Made by a program: the position numbers and the translations under genes
Assembly: GCF_029867415.1 (NCBI RefSeq)
Contig: NC_081183.1
Span: 140,143,951 to 140,207,950 of the forward strand
Source: Vicia villosa
Lineage: Eukaryota; Streptophyta; Magnoliopsida; Fabales; Fabaceae
DNA: 64,000 nucleotides
Direction of reading: 5' to 3'
Part shown: piece after piece, positions 11,301 through 21,719 of the stretch
Position numbering within the stretch: the stretch's first letter is position 1
Layout of the letters: every line of letters begins with the position of its first letter
The notes under the pieces: model-generated
The model's input: only the letters and a program-made list of their open reading frames with translations
What the model was told of the DNA's origin: nothing
The model's database searches: none

Positions 11301-11329
11301 TTGTACATCGCACGGGGTGTACGTCTAGT
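11301..11329 (+). mobile_element. Helitron-like 3' terminus
   Basis: GTACATCGCACGGGGTGTAC can form a small hairpin (GTACA/TGTAC) and is followed after two bases by CTAGT, the classical hairpin-plus-CTRR arrangement of a Helitron 3' end. I could not place a 5' TC end or a RepHel gene. The solo LTR at 8911 would lie inside this element. Confidence 0.45.
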
Positions 11330-11818
11330 TACATATCATTTAAGTAGTGAAAATAGAAAAAAAAAGTTATACAATTGTCATATATTAAATGAAAAATAAT
11401 AAAAACCATACCCTAAAAAATTGTACATGAGTTTTATCCTAAATTTTAATGAAGTGTCAAAATTAAAGAATCTTTATATAAAAATAAAATTATATTATTT
11501 TTTATCCAAACTTTTTATATTCCCCAATATGACCAGAGCGATGGGATATTAATCTTATAAGAAAATAAAATAAAATTTTAGTAATAAATATAGAGAAAAA
11601 AGGATATGAACTTACACCGTCAATCAATCACAATCATGTATCTAATTAAAACACAATTTTAATTTAAAAAAACTAATATGACATGACAAATGTAAGTATT
11701 ATGATGGGATGTATGTGTAAAGTTTGTTTACAAGGTCAATGTACCTTTAAACTCATAAATATATTTGATTTGAGTAGATTTCAAATAATTACATAACTAT
11801 TGACCCGATCAAATAATA
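11330..11818. other. AT-rich spacer
   Basis: No coding potential or recognisable repeat was seen. Confidence 0.5.
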
Positions 11819-11848
11819 TTTTTTTTTGATAGAAAACAATCTCATTCA

Positions 11849-12403
11849 TTAGATGAAAAAGAGAGAGTACAAACATAAAGAAATAAAATGTGTTAGGGCA
11901 TTTCCCATCAACACATTGACAACATCACTAATAATTAAGACTAACAAGCTATGGACATTACAAAGCTTTGAGAGAATAGAAACCAAAAGGAAGGTACCAA
12001 ACCAAAACTTTAATCCAATCAACCAAGCAAAGTTCTTCCACAAGAGACATGTGAGTTTTGGAACTCCAATCTTTAAATCTATCCAATTACGGATCATATC
12101 TTTAGCTTTGACACTAGCTTTATCACGCTCAAATCGATTATTCGGATTCACAATATTGATTAATCTCACCACTTGTGAATGAAACAATTGTTGACAGAAA
12201 AGAGGAGTTTGATTTACCACATCTCTAGTAAGATTCTTACTCCAAAACACATTTCCTCCGTCCAAGCTTCTTTGAGACATTTCATCAAATACCTTGAGCA
12301 CAAACTTAAAACAACCTAAATCTAATAATAACAACACCCAACAAAACAAACCAAACAAGAAAAAATAGAACACACAACAAAACAAACTATTACATGAAAA
12401 CAC
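11849..12403 (-). other. Unidentified 184-codon ORF next to a terminal poly(T)
   Basis: An open frame on the minus strand with a hydrophobic, Cys/Leu/Phe-rich N-terminus and a basic middle; I do not recognise the protein. Its 3' side ends at a T run (11819-11827 on the plus strand), that is, a poly(A) on the minus strand, which suggests a retroposed transcript or LINE tail. On the 5' side a GC-rich Pro-coding patch (12425-12460) is out of keeping with the AT-rich surroundings. It may well be non-coding. Confidence 0.22.
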
Positions 12404-12746
12404 ACATATAAAATCCGGGCTTCCTTATCTTCCGGCGGAGGCGGCTCCGGTGGAGGCCAGCAATAACACACATACAGGTTTTACAAATCAATTAGCTTTT
12501 CATTTTGAATCAATGTAATTTTATTGTGTCTTCTTTATTTTAATCCATTTAACTTTATTCAGTATAGATTTATATTTTTGTAAATATTCTCCACAAAAAA
12601 GATATCCCGTCATATAATATTGTTTTGTAATTGGAATATATATCAAACTATACCAAAAAAAAAAAGAAGTAGAAAGAATAAGATGATATAATAAAGGATG
12701 TAAATTTATATTTAAACAACCGCTCCGAGTTTTTAGAAACAACAAC
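12404..12746. other. Upstream region of the HSP70 gene
   Basis: A GC-rich patch lies near 12425-12460, followed by AT-rich DNA up to the TATA-like motif. Scattered GAA/TTC triplets occur, but no contiguous heat-shock-element array is visible. Confidence 0.4.
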
Positions 12747-12753
12747 TATATAG
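12747..12753 (+). promoter_or_regulatory. Candidate TATA box of the HSP70 gene
   Basis: TATATAG lies about 75 bp before the ATG at 12826. An AACCCTAAT motif follows near 12803, within the likely leader. Confidence 0.4.
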
Positions 12754-12825
12754 TATATACATCGTGCTTTTGAAGAAACCCTGCAACTTCTCTGACATAA
12801 AAAACCCTAATATTGTATTTTTAAT

Positions 12826-14881
12826 ATGAAGAGAAAACAGGAAGGAAATTGTGCTGTGGGAATAGACCTTGGCACAACGTATTCATGTGTTGCAGTATGG
12901 CAAGAAGAACATCACCGAGTTGAGATCATTCACAATGATCAAGGCAATAGAACTACTCCTTCTTTTGTTGCTTTCACAGAAACTCAGAGATTGATCGGTG
13001 ATGCTGCTAAGAATCAAGCTGCTGCCAACCCTCAAAACACCGTCTTTGGTAATTTCTACTCTTTTTCACTTTTAAAACCTTGAAACCCTATTACTAATTA
13101 TTTATAACAAGTTTATTAATCTAGTTAGAATTTTCATATTAGTTTAGGCACCAACCGAGCAATCAAACCTTATTCATAGGTTTATTTTTTCAGATGCTAA
13201 GAGGTTAATCGGTAGAAAGTTTAGTGATCCTACTGTTCAAGATGATATACTTTTATGGCCATTCAAAGTAGTTGCTGGTGTTGACGACAGACCCATGATT
13301 ATGGTTAATTACAAGGATCTGGAAAAGAAACTATATGCCGAAGAAGTATCATCTATGGTACTCACCAAAATGCGAGAGATTGCTGAGACATATTTAGAAT
13401 CAAAAGTTAAAAATGCAGTTGTTACTGTGCCAGCTTATTTTAATGATTCTCAAAGAAAAGCAACTATAGATGCCGGTGTTATTGCTGGCCTCAATGTTAT
13501 GAGGGTAATGAATGAACCTATTGCTGCAGCTGTTGCATATGGCCTTGACAAGAGAACTAACTTTGATGGAGAAAGAAATATTTTAGTCTTCGATCTTGGT
13601 GGTGGAACGTTTGATGTGTCTTTACTAACCATTAAGGGTAATGTGTTCAAAGTTAAGGCAACAGCTGGAAACACTCACCTTGGAGGAGAAGACTTTGATA
13701 ATAGAATGGTGAAATACTTTGTAGAAGAGTTCAACAGAAAGAACAAAGTGGATATTAGTGGAAATCCGAAAGCTTTGAGGAGGTTGAGAACTGCTTGTGA
13801 GAGGGCAAAAAGGTCACTTTCTTTCCTCGTTACCGCCACTATTGAAGTAGATTCTTTATTTCAAGGCATTGACTTTTCTTCATCAATCAATAGAGCCAAA
13901 TTTGAGGAAATGAATATGGACCTTTTTAATGATTGTATGAAGATTGTTGGAAGTTGTCTAATGGATGCTAAGATGGACAAGAGCAGGATAGATGATGTTG
14001 TACTTGTTGGCGGGTCTTCTAGGATTCCTAAAGTACAGCAGCTATTACAGGAGTTTTTCAATGGAAAGGAGTTGTGCAAAAGCATTAATCCTGATGAGGC
14101 TGTGGCTTACGGAGCAGCTGTTCAGGCTGCTATGTTGAGTGTAGACATTAAGAATGTTCCAAAGTTGGAGCCGCAGAATAATTTACAATTGGTCCTGCAC
14201 AATGTTCCACAGTTGGTGCTGCAGGATGTTACACCTTTGTCTCTTGGTATATCTGAATTAGGAGATATCATGAATGTGATGATTGCTAGGAACACTTGCA
14301 TTCCTATCAACCAGACAAAACCATTTGTTACAACTGTAGATAACCAATTCAGTACTTTGTTTAAAGTTTATGAGGGTGAGAGGACAAGAGCCAGTGACAA
14401 CAATTTGCTTGCTTCTTTTACTTTTTCTGGCATTCCCCCAGGTCCTCGCGGCAGCCATCTCTCAAATGTTTGTTTTGCTATTGATGAAAATGGTATTTTG
14501 ACTGTTTTAGCTAATAACAATGCTGCTGGAATTTCTAAGGCGATTACAATAACCAATCACAAAGATAGATTGTCAAGTGAGGAAATTAAAAAATTAATTC
14601 AAGAAGCTGAGAATTACCAAATTGAAGACAAGAAATTCCTACGGAAGGCCAATACACTAAATGCATTGGATAACTACATTTACAAAATGAGAACTGCTTT
14701 AAAGAAAGAGGATATTGATACAAAGCTCTCCTCAGAAGAAATTGAGAAGATCAAATCTACAATCGTGGTTACAACATATTTGGTTGATGAGAGTAACCAT
14801 GTGGTTGAAATAGATGATTTGGAGCACCATCTAAAGGAGCTTAAAACTAGCATGGAACACATTATTGCCAAGACTATTTAG
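12826..14881 (+). CDS. Divergent cytosolic-type HSP70 chaperone (two exons)
   Basis: The exons are 12826-13048 and 13194-14881, giving 636 residues. HSP70s use ATP hydrolysis to bind and release unfolded peptides. Signature 1 (IDLGTTYS) is at the N-terminus, signature 2 ([12 protein letters not shown]) near 13580 and signature 3 ([13 protein letters not shown]) near 14000. The substrate-binding domain starts around DVTPLSLG (14226) and a shortened lid follows. There is no signal or organelle-targeting peptide, which fits the cytosolic/nuclear class. Oddities: the C-terminus ends AKTI with no EEVD, so binding of TPR co-chaperones is doubtful; the near-invariant NEPTAAA reads NEPIAAA; and about 15 extra residues with an internal repeat lie before DVTPLSLG. 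All frames are open, so it may be expressed. A decaying or specialised paralogue is equally possible. Confidence 0.93.
13049..13193 (+). other. HSP70 intron (145 bp)
   Basis: GT at 13049 and a T-rich tract ending CAG at 13193. It splits a GAT (Asp) codon after its first base (NTVF, then D, then AKRLIGR). This is the conserved intron position of plant cytosolic HSP70 genes. Confidence 0.93.
14153..14224 (+). repeat. Internal 24-bp duplication in HSP70 exon 2
   Basis: Two copies of a 24-bp segment starting AATGTTCC (14153 and 14201) lie 48 bp apart and match at about 21 of 24 positions. They encode NVPKLEPQ and NVPQLVLQ in the stretch that links the ATPase and substrate-binding domains, which explains the extra residues. 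Confidence 0.85.
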
Positions 14882-15769
14882 CTTTTTATTTTATTTTTCC
14901 TAATTAAGATTTTAAGTATTGTCTTGCTGTTTAGTTAAAACAGTTATGTTAAATTTCTGGTGGAGATATGTTATATAAACGATTCCTTCCAACTTCAGTG
15001 TGCTTAAACCATTATGAATATATGTTTCTTTGAGCCTTGTCCGAGATTTTAATATGCTGCATAATCACTTGGTAGATTTCCTTTGCTTGATTTCAGAATA
15101 CCAGAATTTATATCTGGTTTCATGCCTAAAGTTGTTTCCATTGTGATCAAGTCTTCTATATTAAAAACTCATTCAAGGGTCCTTTTTTTATTCTTCTGAA
15201 TTTGCAGATAATGACAACTCCTTATACTAGTGAAGAAGATGTGATACCTTAAGCAAAGTTGCTCTATGAAAATTAATTAATTTTGAAATGTTGAAACTTG
15301 AAAGTCTATTAGTGAGGTGATAATGCAAAGAAGCCTAAAGATATAATGATAATTGACAAGGACCACAAACAGCAAATGTTAATTTTCCATTACAGCAGTG
15401 AGCAGTCACACTTATCTATAAGTCTTATGATATAAGTTATGATTTATTTTCCTAACATTAATGGAAGCAATCACATGAGAAGAAAGAAGCCACTCAAGAA
15501 AATTGTAAAAGATCTCATGAGAATCAACTTTGCATATGAGACAAGGTCTCCCACATAGCTAACAAATGTTATACTTGTCAAAAAGATAAACATCAAATGG
15601 AGAATTAATTACTTAAACCTCAACCGGGCATATCCTAAATATGTTTACCCCTTACACATCATCTACGAGTCTAGACTCTATTCATTTGAATTTATCACAA
15701 CTACAAAAGGATATATAACAACGTTCACGTTATCACGGCCGAAAAATCCACCGTGGTAGAATCTATTAA
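14882..15769. other. HSP70 3' flank and spacer
   Basis: The 3' UTR of HSP70 presumably lies in the first few hundred bases. Beyond that no gene is visible. Confidence 0.5.
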
Positions 15770-16226
15770 GGGCCTGTTTGTTTCAACTTTAAAAAAATGA
15801 ATTTTTTCTTTGTATTTTTGAAAATAGATTTTCTAAAATTGTTTTTCAAAATATTACAAGTTTTTTTATATTTGTTTTTTCTAAAATGAAACACAAATTT
15901 TGACATCCTATAACATAAATATACATTATTGAAGACCAAAACTTAGTCAAAATCGGAATTTTTTAAAAAAGTTGTATTTCAAAAATGATTATTATGAAAA
16001 TCTATTTGAAATAGCTTCAAAATTAAGTAATTTTTTAAAATTTTGATATCAATTTTTTTTCTTCATAAATAGATGAAATACCTAAAATCACATTTTAAGA
16101 ATAACTATTCAAACAAAATTTTTATTTAACGCTTTTATAAAAAATTTCTTTGTAAATTTTTTTTCTTCACAAAATTATGTTACACTATAAAAATCATTTT
16201 TAAAAAAAGCCAAAACAAACGGGTCC
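15770..16226. mobile_element. MITE, PIF/Harbinger (Tourist) type, 457 bp, TSD TAA
   Basis: The ends are inverted repeats: GGGCCTGTTTGTTTCAAC at the left, and the reverse complement of the right end reads GGACCCGTTTGTTTTGGC. Both continue into A/T-rich arms. The flanking 3-bp duplication is TAA (15767-15769 and 16227-16229), as expected for Harbinger-type insertion. It has no coding capacity. Confidence 0.8.
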
Positions 16227-16292
16227 TAAATTAGATATTTTTTAAGCCACTTTTCACCACAGTTGGAAGTTCCAACCGTGACAAAAGGTGGC

Positions 16293-17678
16293 TGATACCA
16301 CGAAATTGTATCGCATATTAAGCTTATTTAACATGAATTAGTTCTCCGTTTTTATCGATTATATTGCTTCACGCTGATATTTTTACTATGTTTTCAGGTA
16401 TTTGCATCTAACCAAGCTTGCATGTAGAGATATGAAGGAATGTGGCCAAATAGCACACTTCTGCTATCGCGGAAGTGTCTGCAGAATTTCCCATGACAGA
16501 AGGTTGTGTCGTCCGACACAACTCCCTATTACGACCGACACAACTCCCTATTACGACCGACACACAATTAAAATATGTGCCCCACGTCACACACACCTAT
16601 CACGAACGACACAAGTGTTATAACAATTGAAACAGAATAGTCCACGAACAATTGAAATAGAAGCCCACTCGTTTGACAATTTCTTCACACAATTCAAGTG
16701 GTGCTCCCTAGATTTTAGGAAGACTTAGGTCATAGCATTGGTGGTTATAAAAGGAGCATTTACTGAAGCCTCAAAGTTCTCTCTTCGCTCCCGGTTACCT
16801 TGCAATTTCTGTTTACTGCACTTTTCTACTTTCTCTGCTATTGTAATCGAAGAAGAAGTTTGTACGTGTATTGAAGAGTATTCGATACTTGAAGATTATT
16901 CCAGTTTATTAATTAAATTCCAGGTTTCTATTTACATGCTTTATTTACTCTGTTATTTGATTGCCATGATTGAACCTATGTTTCTATATTGTTTCTGCAT
17001 GCTCGTAACAAATAATATGTCTAGCTAAATTTCCAACACTGGTATGTAGGGTCACTGAACCGAAAGGTCCGATAACGATTTGGCATAAAAATTAATTAAA
17101 CATTTTTTTGGTCTTGATTTCTAAAACTAATACCAAATTATTTTGTTACGAGAGTAAATTACAAACTAAGGTCTAAAATCAACACAACGAGAGTTTAAGG
17201 TTTTTACCGGACAGTAGTCATCAAACATCAACTCTAAATACAGCGAGAGCGCTTTAGAGTTGATTATATTTTATTTGATTTTCAAAAAGTATTTTCAGTC
17301 TTTAAATGATTTAGCGAGAGCAAACTTTAGAGCTTCTAGTATAATCTAAATCAATAAACACGAGAGTGTGAGATAAGGGTTTTTAATTCAAATAATTTAT
17401 TCTGAAAAGTACCTTTATATCTAATTTATGCCAATGACTTGTTGAGCCCTGAAGTCTAACTATTACATATCGGTACCCTAATATCCTATTATCTAATTAA
17501 GATTACATTTAATTTGTATCTCCCTAAAACCAAGAAATCGATAGCTTTAGCTAACTTAGTAATATAAGATCGTACTATATAGATCCTCAGTCTCTGTGGG
17601 ATCGATATCTTTTAAAATTAAACGACTTGACTGTGCACTTGCAGTCAGTATCCCGATAGACTTATAAAGTCCCGATCA
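16293..17678 (+). repeat. Athila-type LTR (about 1.39 kb)
   Basis: It starts TGATACCACG and ends CCCGATCA, so the ends form TGAT/ATCA. A TATAAAA box lies at 16746-16752. The LTR is followed by AATTTT and the primer site. The boundaries are read from the ends and the primer site, as no second copy is available. Confidence 0.72.
16508..16563 (+). repeat. 22-bp tandem repeat in Athila LTR
   Basis: A unit containing CGACACAACTCCCTATTACG occurs twice in succession, followed by a partial third unit starting CGACACAC. Confidence 0.85.
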
Positions 17679-17684
17679 AATTTT

Positions 17685-17702
17685 TGGCGCCGTTGTCGGG
17701 GA
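17685..17702 (+). other. Athila primer-binding site (Asp-tRNA type)
   Basis: TGGCGCCGTTGTCGGGGA begins six bases after the LTR end and matches the primer site typical of Athila/Cyclops elements. Confidence 0.8.
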
Positions 17703-17782
17703 CTAATTAGTCATTTAGTGCGATTTCTCTATTGCACCATATATACTAGAGCAACAAAACCTTATTTTTTTTTGTCGGTTGT

Positions 17783-18136
17783 ATGCCAAATACTCGCTCA
17801 CAAGGCGAAGCTCTAGAACAACTGACAAGCGAACCTGAACGTCTTCTTAGCGTAAGACGAGCAATCAGGAATTACAGTCTAAACCACGCGATTCCTTTTC
17901 CTAAACCCGAATTCAAGTCTGATTCTGAATCCATCTCCGAATCAGAATCCGAGCCTAAATTTGAACCAGAATCCAAACTAGAAGTAGACATGGCCGAAGG
18001 ACCACAAAACCGTCCACTTAGAGATTACGCTGCTCCATCACAACAAGAGTCTCACAAGAGCATTGCTGCTCCTGCAATCAACCGAAACGATTTCGAGTTG
18101 AAACCGTCATTGATATCAGCTATTCAACAACACTAA
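17783..18136 (+). pseudogene. gag: N-terminal fragment of Athila Gag
   Basis: 117 codons starting MPNTRSQGE. The acidic Ser/Glu-rich stretch, then RPLRDYAAPSQ and NDFELKPSLIS, are typical of the start of Athila/Cyclops Gag, upstream of the capsid region. A stop at 18134-18136 interrupts it; the same frame resumes briefly with GNPTEDSNE-like residues before turning into low-complexity sequence. It is about one fifth or less of a full Gag, so it cannot be functional alone. Confidence 0.75.
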
Positions 18137-18415
18137 ATTTGTGGAAATCCTACCGAGGATTCTAACGAACCCTTGACAAATTTTGTTTTCTTCTAATTAT
18201 TGCTTCTGTATTTTTCCATGTTTTCTTCTCTAAGTTGGAAAGATCTTTTGGTTGACTAGATCCCTCGAGCTGTTGAATGATTACATCTCTTTGTCTTTTC
18301 AAAGTTCTTTTCCCTTCTTTGATATTTCTTACACTCTTTCTCGTGCGTAATTTGATGTAATGATGTGTACATTGTATGTTGTTGCTTCCTAATGGAATTG
18401 TGTCATTGATGTTAA

Positions 18416-18565
18416 TATTGTTGTTGTTGTTGTTCTCCATTACTGTTGTTCTTGTTGTTGCTGTAGTTGTTCTTTATTACTATTGTTCTTGTTGTTGTTG
18501 TTGTTGTTCTTTATTACTATTGTTCTTATTGTTATTTCTCACCATTACTGTTGTTGTTGTTTTAT
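18416..18565 (+). repeat. TTG-rich imperfect microsatellite
   Basis: Runs of TTG/GTT triplets are broken by CTTTATTACTA-like interruptions. Apparent long frames here encode only Leu/Val/Cys strings on one strand and Asn on the other. Confidence 0.9.
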
Positions 18566-18582
18566 TGTTAAGAACATTTATT

Positions 18583-18828
18583 TATTACCTCGGTTCTTCA
18601 AAACTCCGAGTGTTAATATTGGGCACATCATCCAGTTTCGAAATTAAATAAAAATGTTGATGTTGGAAATCATACCCACGTGTAGTTAACTTTACCCCTC
18701 GGTGTTTTAATATCCGAGATGATAAGGGGTAGCTTTTTATGACGCCCTTTCGTTACCTCGCTTTCGTAGCCGAGGTCAAACACATTTCGCGTCCGACATT
18801 AGATGTTTTTCTGTAGTAGTGACTCTAT
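18583..18828 (+). repeat. CACTA-type terminal fragment
   Basis: It parallels 6820-6993 and ends TTTTTCTGTAGTAGTG, the reverse complement of a CACTACTACAG terminus. Inverted pairs such as ACCTCG/CGAGGT and TACCCCT/AGGGGTA lie in the subterminal region, as is common for CACTA ends. The left end was not found. Confidence 0.5.
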
Positions 18829-18976
18829 TTCTCCACTAAATTAAGCTCGAAAATATTATTTCTTCCATAAAAAATTCAAAAATATCATTTCTTTCATAAA
18901 CAAATTTTAGAACTCCATCATCAGTACTTCTCCAACTTCAATGAGACAAGGAAAGTATGGATTCAAGTTAGCAATA

Positions 18977-19165
18977 TTAGTTGTTGTTGTTCTTTTTTGG
19001 TTATTGTTGTTGTTCTTGTTCTTGTTTTTCTTGTTGTTATTATTGTTGTTATTGTTGTTGTTGTTGTTAGTATTGTTGTATTTGTTGTTGTTCTTGTTGA
19101 TGGTGTTCTTATTCTTCTTCTTCTTCTTCTCCTCCTCCTTCTTCTTGCTAGTGTTGTTGTTCTAC
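18977..19165 (+). repeat. TTG/TTC-rich imperfect microsatellite
   Basis: A long run of TTGTTG units grades into TTC/TCC triplets near 19115-19145. Confidence 0.9.
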
Positions 19166-19194
19166 TGGTGCATTTTTTATTTTATTAAAAGACA

Positions 19195-19366
19195 TACAAC
19201 AATGATTGTTTAATACAACCGTGGTTGTATGTAGCAGACTATCCTACCACAGGTAGTAGATCGTGATTGTAAATAATTCACTTGCAACTACACCCTACCT
19301 AACAACGGTTGTTCAACTGTTGTTATAAATCTTTCACAACCGTTGTTATATTTTTTTAGAAGTAGT
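19195..19366 (+). repeat. CACTA-like terminus with AACAACGGTTGTT subterminal repeats
   Basis: Several copies of an ACAACxGTTGTT motif in both orientations precede an end reading TTTTTTTAGAAGTAGTG. This looks like a CACTA-type end; its partner end is uncertain. Confidence 0.4.
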
Positions 19367-19439
19367 GATTGTTGGTCTTACCGAAATCCGATAAAACTTC
19401 CCTTCAACTTGAGAGGCACCTTTCTATCACATACAATCC

Positions 19440-20350
19440 TTGAAGCCCTCCTTCATTTCAACCATGCAGTTTAAATTTGATGGTTTACATCCTCGTCTCT
19501 TTCTCCATTTTTTTGTATTATAGATCCAAGATATTTACACTGTGTGACTTGTTGAATAATATGGTCTCCAACTTTCGCCTCTAGGTTAGAAACACTTCTC
19601 CTTTTGCTAAACTTACATTCTATATATTTCGTCTTACTTCTGCTTAGGAGAAAACCATGTGTTTCTAAAGCTCTCCTCCAAGTCTCCAACCTCTCTTTTA
19701 AATTCTCATTCGACTCTCCCAATAGGACTATATCATATGAAAAAATCATGTATCTCGGTGCTAGCTCTTGGATATGCTCTGTGAGTACATCCAAAATTAA
19801 CATAAGCAAGTAGGGGCTTAAGGTAAAACCTTGGTGAAAACCTATTGTAATGGGGAAATCATCTGTCTCTCCACCTTGTGTTCGTAGTCTAGTTGATACC
19901 CCTTCATTTATATCATGGATAGTTCGAATATATACAATCCTAACCCTTTTCTTCTCTAAGACTTTCCACAAAATCTCTCTAGGCACTCTATCATATGCTT
20001 TCCACAAGTCTTTTTGGTTCATTCGATATCACTCCATCACCCGTCGTAGAAGATATATTGCTTCCATGGTCGACCTCTCAAGCATAAAACCAAATTGATT
20101 CTCATTGACTTGAGTCTCTTTTCTTAGTATTCGTTCAATCATTCTTTCTAATAACTTCATGGTAAGTCTCATAAGCTTAATGTTCCTATAATTTGCACAA
20201 TTTTGCCGTATTCTTATAGATTTGAACTAAAGTGATTCATCTCCTTTCATTCGACATTTGCTTTGCCCTCAAAATTTTGTTGAAGAATTTAGTGAGCCAC
20301 TCAATACCTCTATCTCCAAAAACTTTCCACACTTTCATATAGGTATGTTG
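19440..20350 (-). pseudogene. LINE (non-LTR) reverse transcriptase fragment, inactive
   Basis: An open stretch of 183 codons (20022 to 19471) encodes the middle of a plant LINE reverse transcriptase: KAYDRVPREILWK, TRTQGG-like and FPITIGFHQG motifs, then a thumb region with GDHIIQQVTQCKYLGS. Degraded sequence of the same protein continues upstream to about 20350 (GRSTMEAI-like and fingers-domain residues), with stops and frame changes. The catalytic FADD box reads FSYD (19731-19742), so the first essential Asp is lost. No endonuclease domain and no poly(A) tail are visible, so it is an internal fragment of an old insertion. Confidence 0.85.
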
Positions 20351-20810
20351 CCTAGTCCAACCGAATAGAAAGAAAAATAAAAGATTTGTGGATTTTTTTT
20401 AGTTTTATTTATATTGGGTTGAAGTCATTGAGTTTCAATTTAATCAGATAAGTAAGTTCGAAATTTTCTTAAGTTGACATGCTGAATTTTTGTTAAATAT
20501 TGATGAAGACTTTAATGGTTAACATAACTTAGTAATATTAATTTATTCGACTAAATTTTGTAATTTATAAATAAAAAATAATATATCTAAAATAAAAAAT
20601 ATAAAGGTTAAAAAAACAATGTGTCATCGTCACATCATAAAAAATGTTATAAATTTTACTGAAGGAACAAAATTTATAAATCTTCATAAAATAGGAAAAA
20701 TTTGTATTTTTTCCCCAATGTTTTAGATTTCTCAAAATGACAGGCGCAAATTAGATTATGTTATTAGCAATATAAAATTATTTCTTGTGTGGCATGTAAT
20801 AGGCATCAAG
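20351..20810. other. AT-rich spacer
   Basis: No gene was seen between the LINE fragment and the CACTA end. Confidence 0.5.
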
Positions 20811-21719
20811 CACTACAAAAAATAAGCTGTGTAGCGATGTGATTCCCATGCCACAAAATGGAATATTACGTCACAACACATAATTAGCGACATGGACATA
20901 TATGTCGCTTGGAAGAGCGTGTCAACTTGGTTGTGTCATGATTCTCACGTCACTAAATAGTGACATGGAAATCACGTCGAAACGTCATGATTCTCACGTT
21001 TACATTTACATGATTTCTTATGATTTTTGGAGTTAACATCAAATTGTTGAAATAGTGACTGCAAAAATGTGATGTCTCCCGATGCAAGTAATGTGCACAT
21101 ATTGATCCTTCAACTCTAGCTTTATTTTTCACTGATCGCTTAGAATCACTCATAAACCTTTCAAATGGATACATCCACCTATAATGAACAGGTCCTCCAA
21201 GATAAGCTTCGTATGCAAGATGCAATGTTCCATGGAGTCAAAAAAACCATGTGAAAATATTTGTTCCAATTTACAGAGAATGACTGGAATATTTTGGTCC
21301 AACTTAATGATGTCATCCACTCTTAAAGTTGACGCACAAATATCTCTAAAAAATTGACTAATTTCAGTTAGTGGATTAAGCACATGTTTGGATAGATAAC
21401 CGAACGCAATTGGTAGCAATTGTTACATAAATATGTGGCAATCATGACTTTTCATACCATGCAACTTCCCAGTGTTAGCGTCGGCACACCTTGCTAAATT
21501 TGAAGAATACCCGTAAGGCATCCTCAATTCTTTTAACCATCTACAAACTGCTTTAGCCTCTTGTGAAGTCAGAGTGTAACTAAACTTGGGTTTTAATAAT
21601 TTTCCATTTGGTTGAGGCTTCAACTCCAACTCTTTTCGATTACACCACTTGTCCATGTCCTGTCTAGCCTTCTCATTATCTTTTGTTTTGTCTTTAACAT
21701 CCATCGCCGTGTTAAATAC
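20811..21719 (-). mobile_element. CACTA (En/Spm) element end, cut by the family A retrotransposon
   Basis: The terminus CACTACAAAAAATA starts at 20811. Subterminal DNA up to about 21000 is full of small inverted repeats such as AGCGACAT/ATGTCGCT and GTCACTA/TAGTGAC. Transposase sequence on the minus strand follows and stops exactly where the LTR at 21720 begins, so the retrotransposon inserted into this CACTA copy. Confidence 0.8.
20953..21704 (-). pseudogene. CACTA transposase C-terminal region (DUF4218-like), broken
   Basis: Read on the minus strand, three frame pieces lie in protein order. Piece 1, 21704-21423, has YTLTSQEAK and SHDCHIFM. Piece 2, 21419-21150, is in the same frame after one stop at 21423-21425 and has LLPIAF-like and CKLEQIF. 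Piece 3, 21225-20953, lies after a frameshift and has HLAYEAYLGGPVHYRWMYPF. This is the DUF4218 domain that follows the transposase core in En/Spm proteins. The N-terminal core lies beyond the LTR insertion and is not in the window. It cannot encode an active transposase. Confidence 0.82.

Larger units (their letters stand above)
16293..18190 (+). mobile_element. Truncated 5' end of an Athila-type Ty3/gypsy element
   Basis: An LTR, an Asp-tRNA-type primer site and the first part of an Athila-like gag follow one another in the right order. The element breaks off into low-complexity DNA after about 18190, with no pol and no second LTR. Confidence 0.8.

Noticed and set aside
12700..12825. Heat-shock elements upstream of HSP70
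   Set aside because: GAA and TTC triplets occur, but not as the contiguous alternating array that would support the call.
18376..19213. Leu/Val-rich membrane-like ORFs
   Set aside because: They derive from TTG/TTC triplet repeats and have no other coding features.
15698..19366. One CACTA element spanning this interval, since both edges resemble CACTA ends
   Set aside because: The ends match only partly and no 3-bp target duplication agrees, so I kept them as separate fragments.
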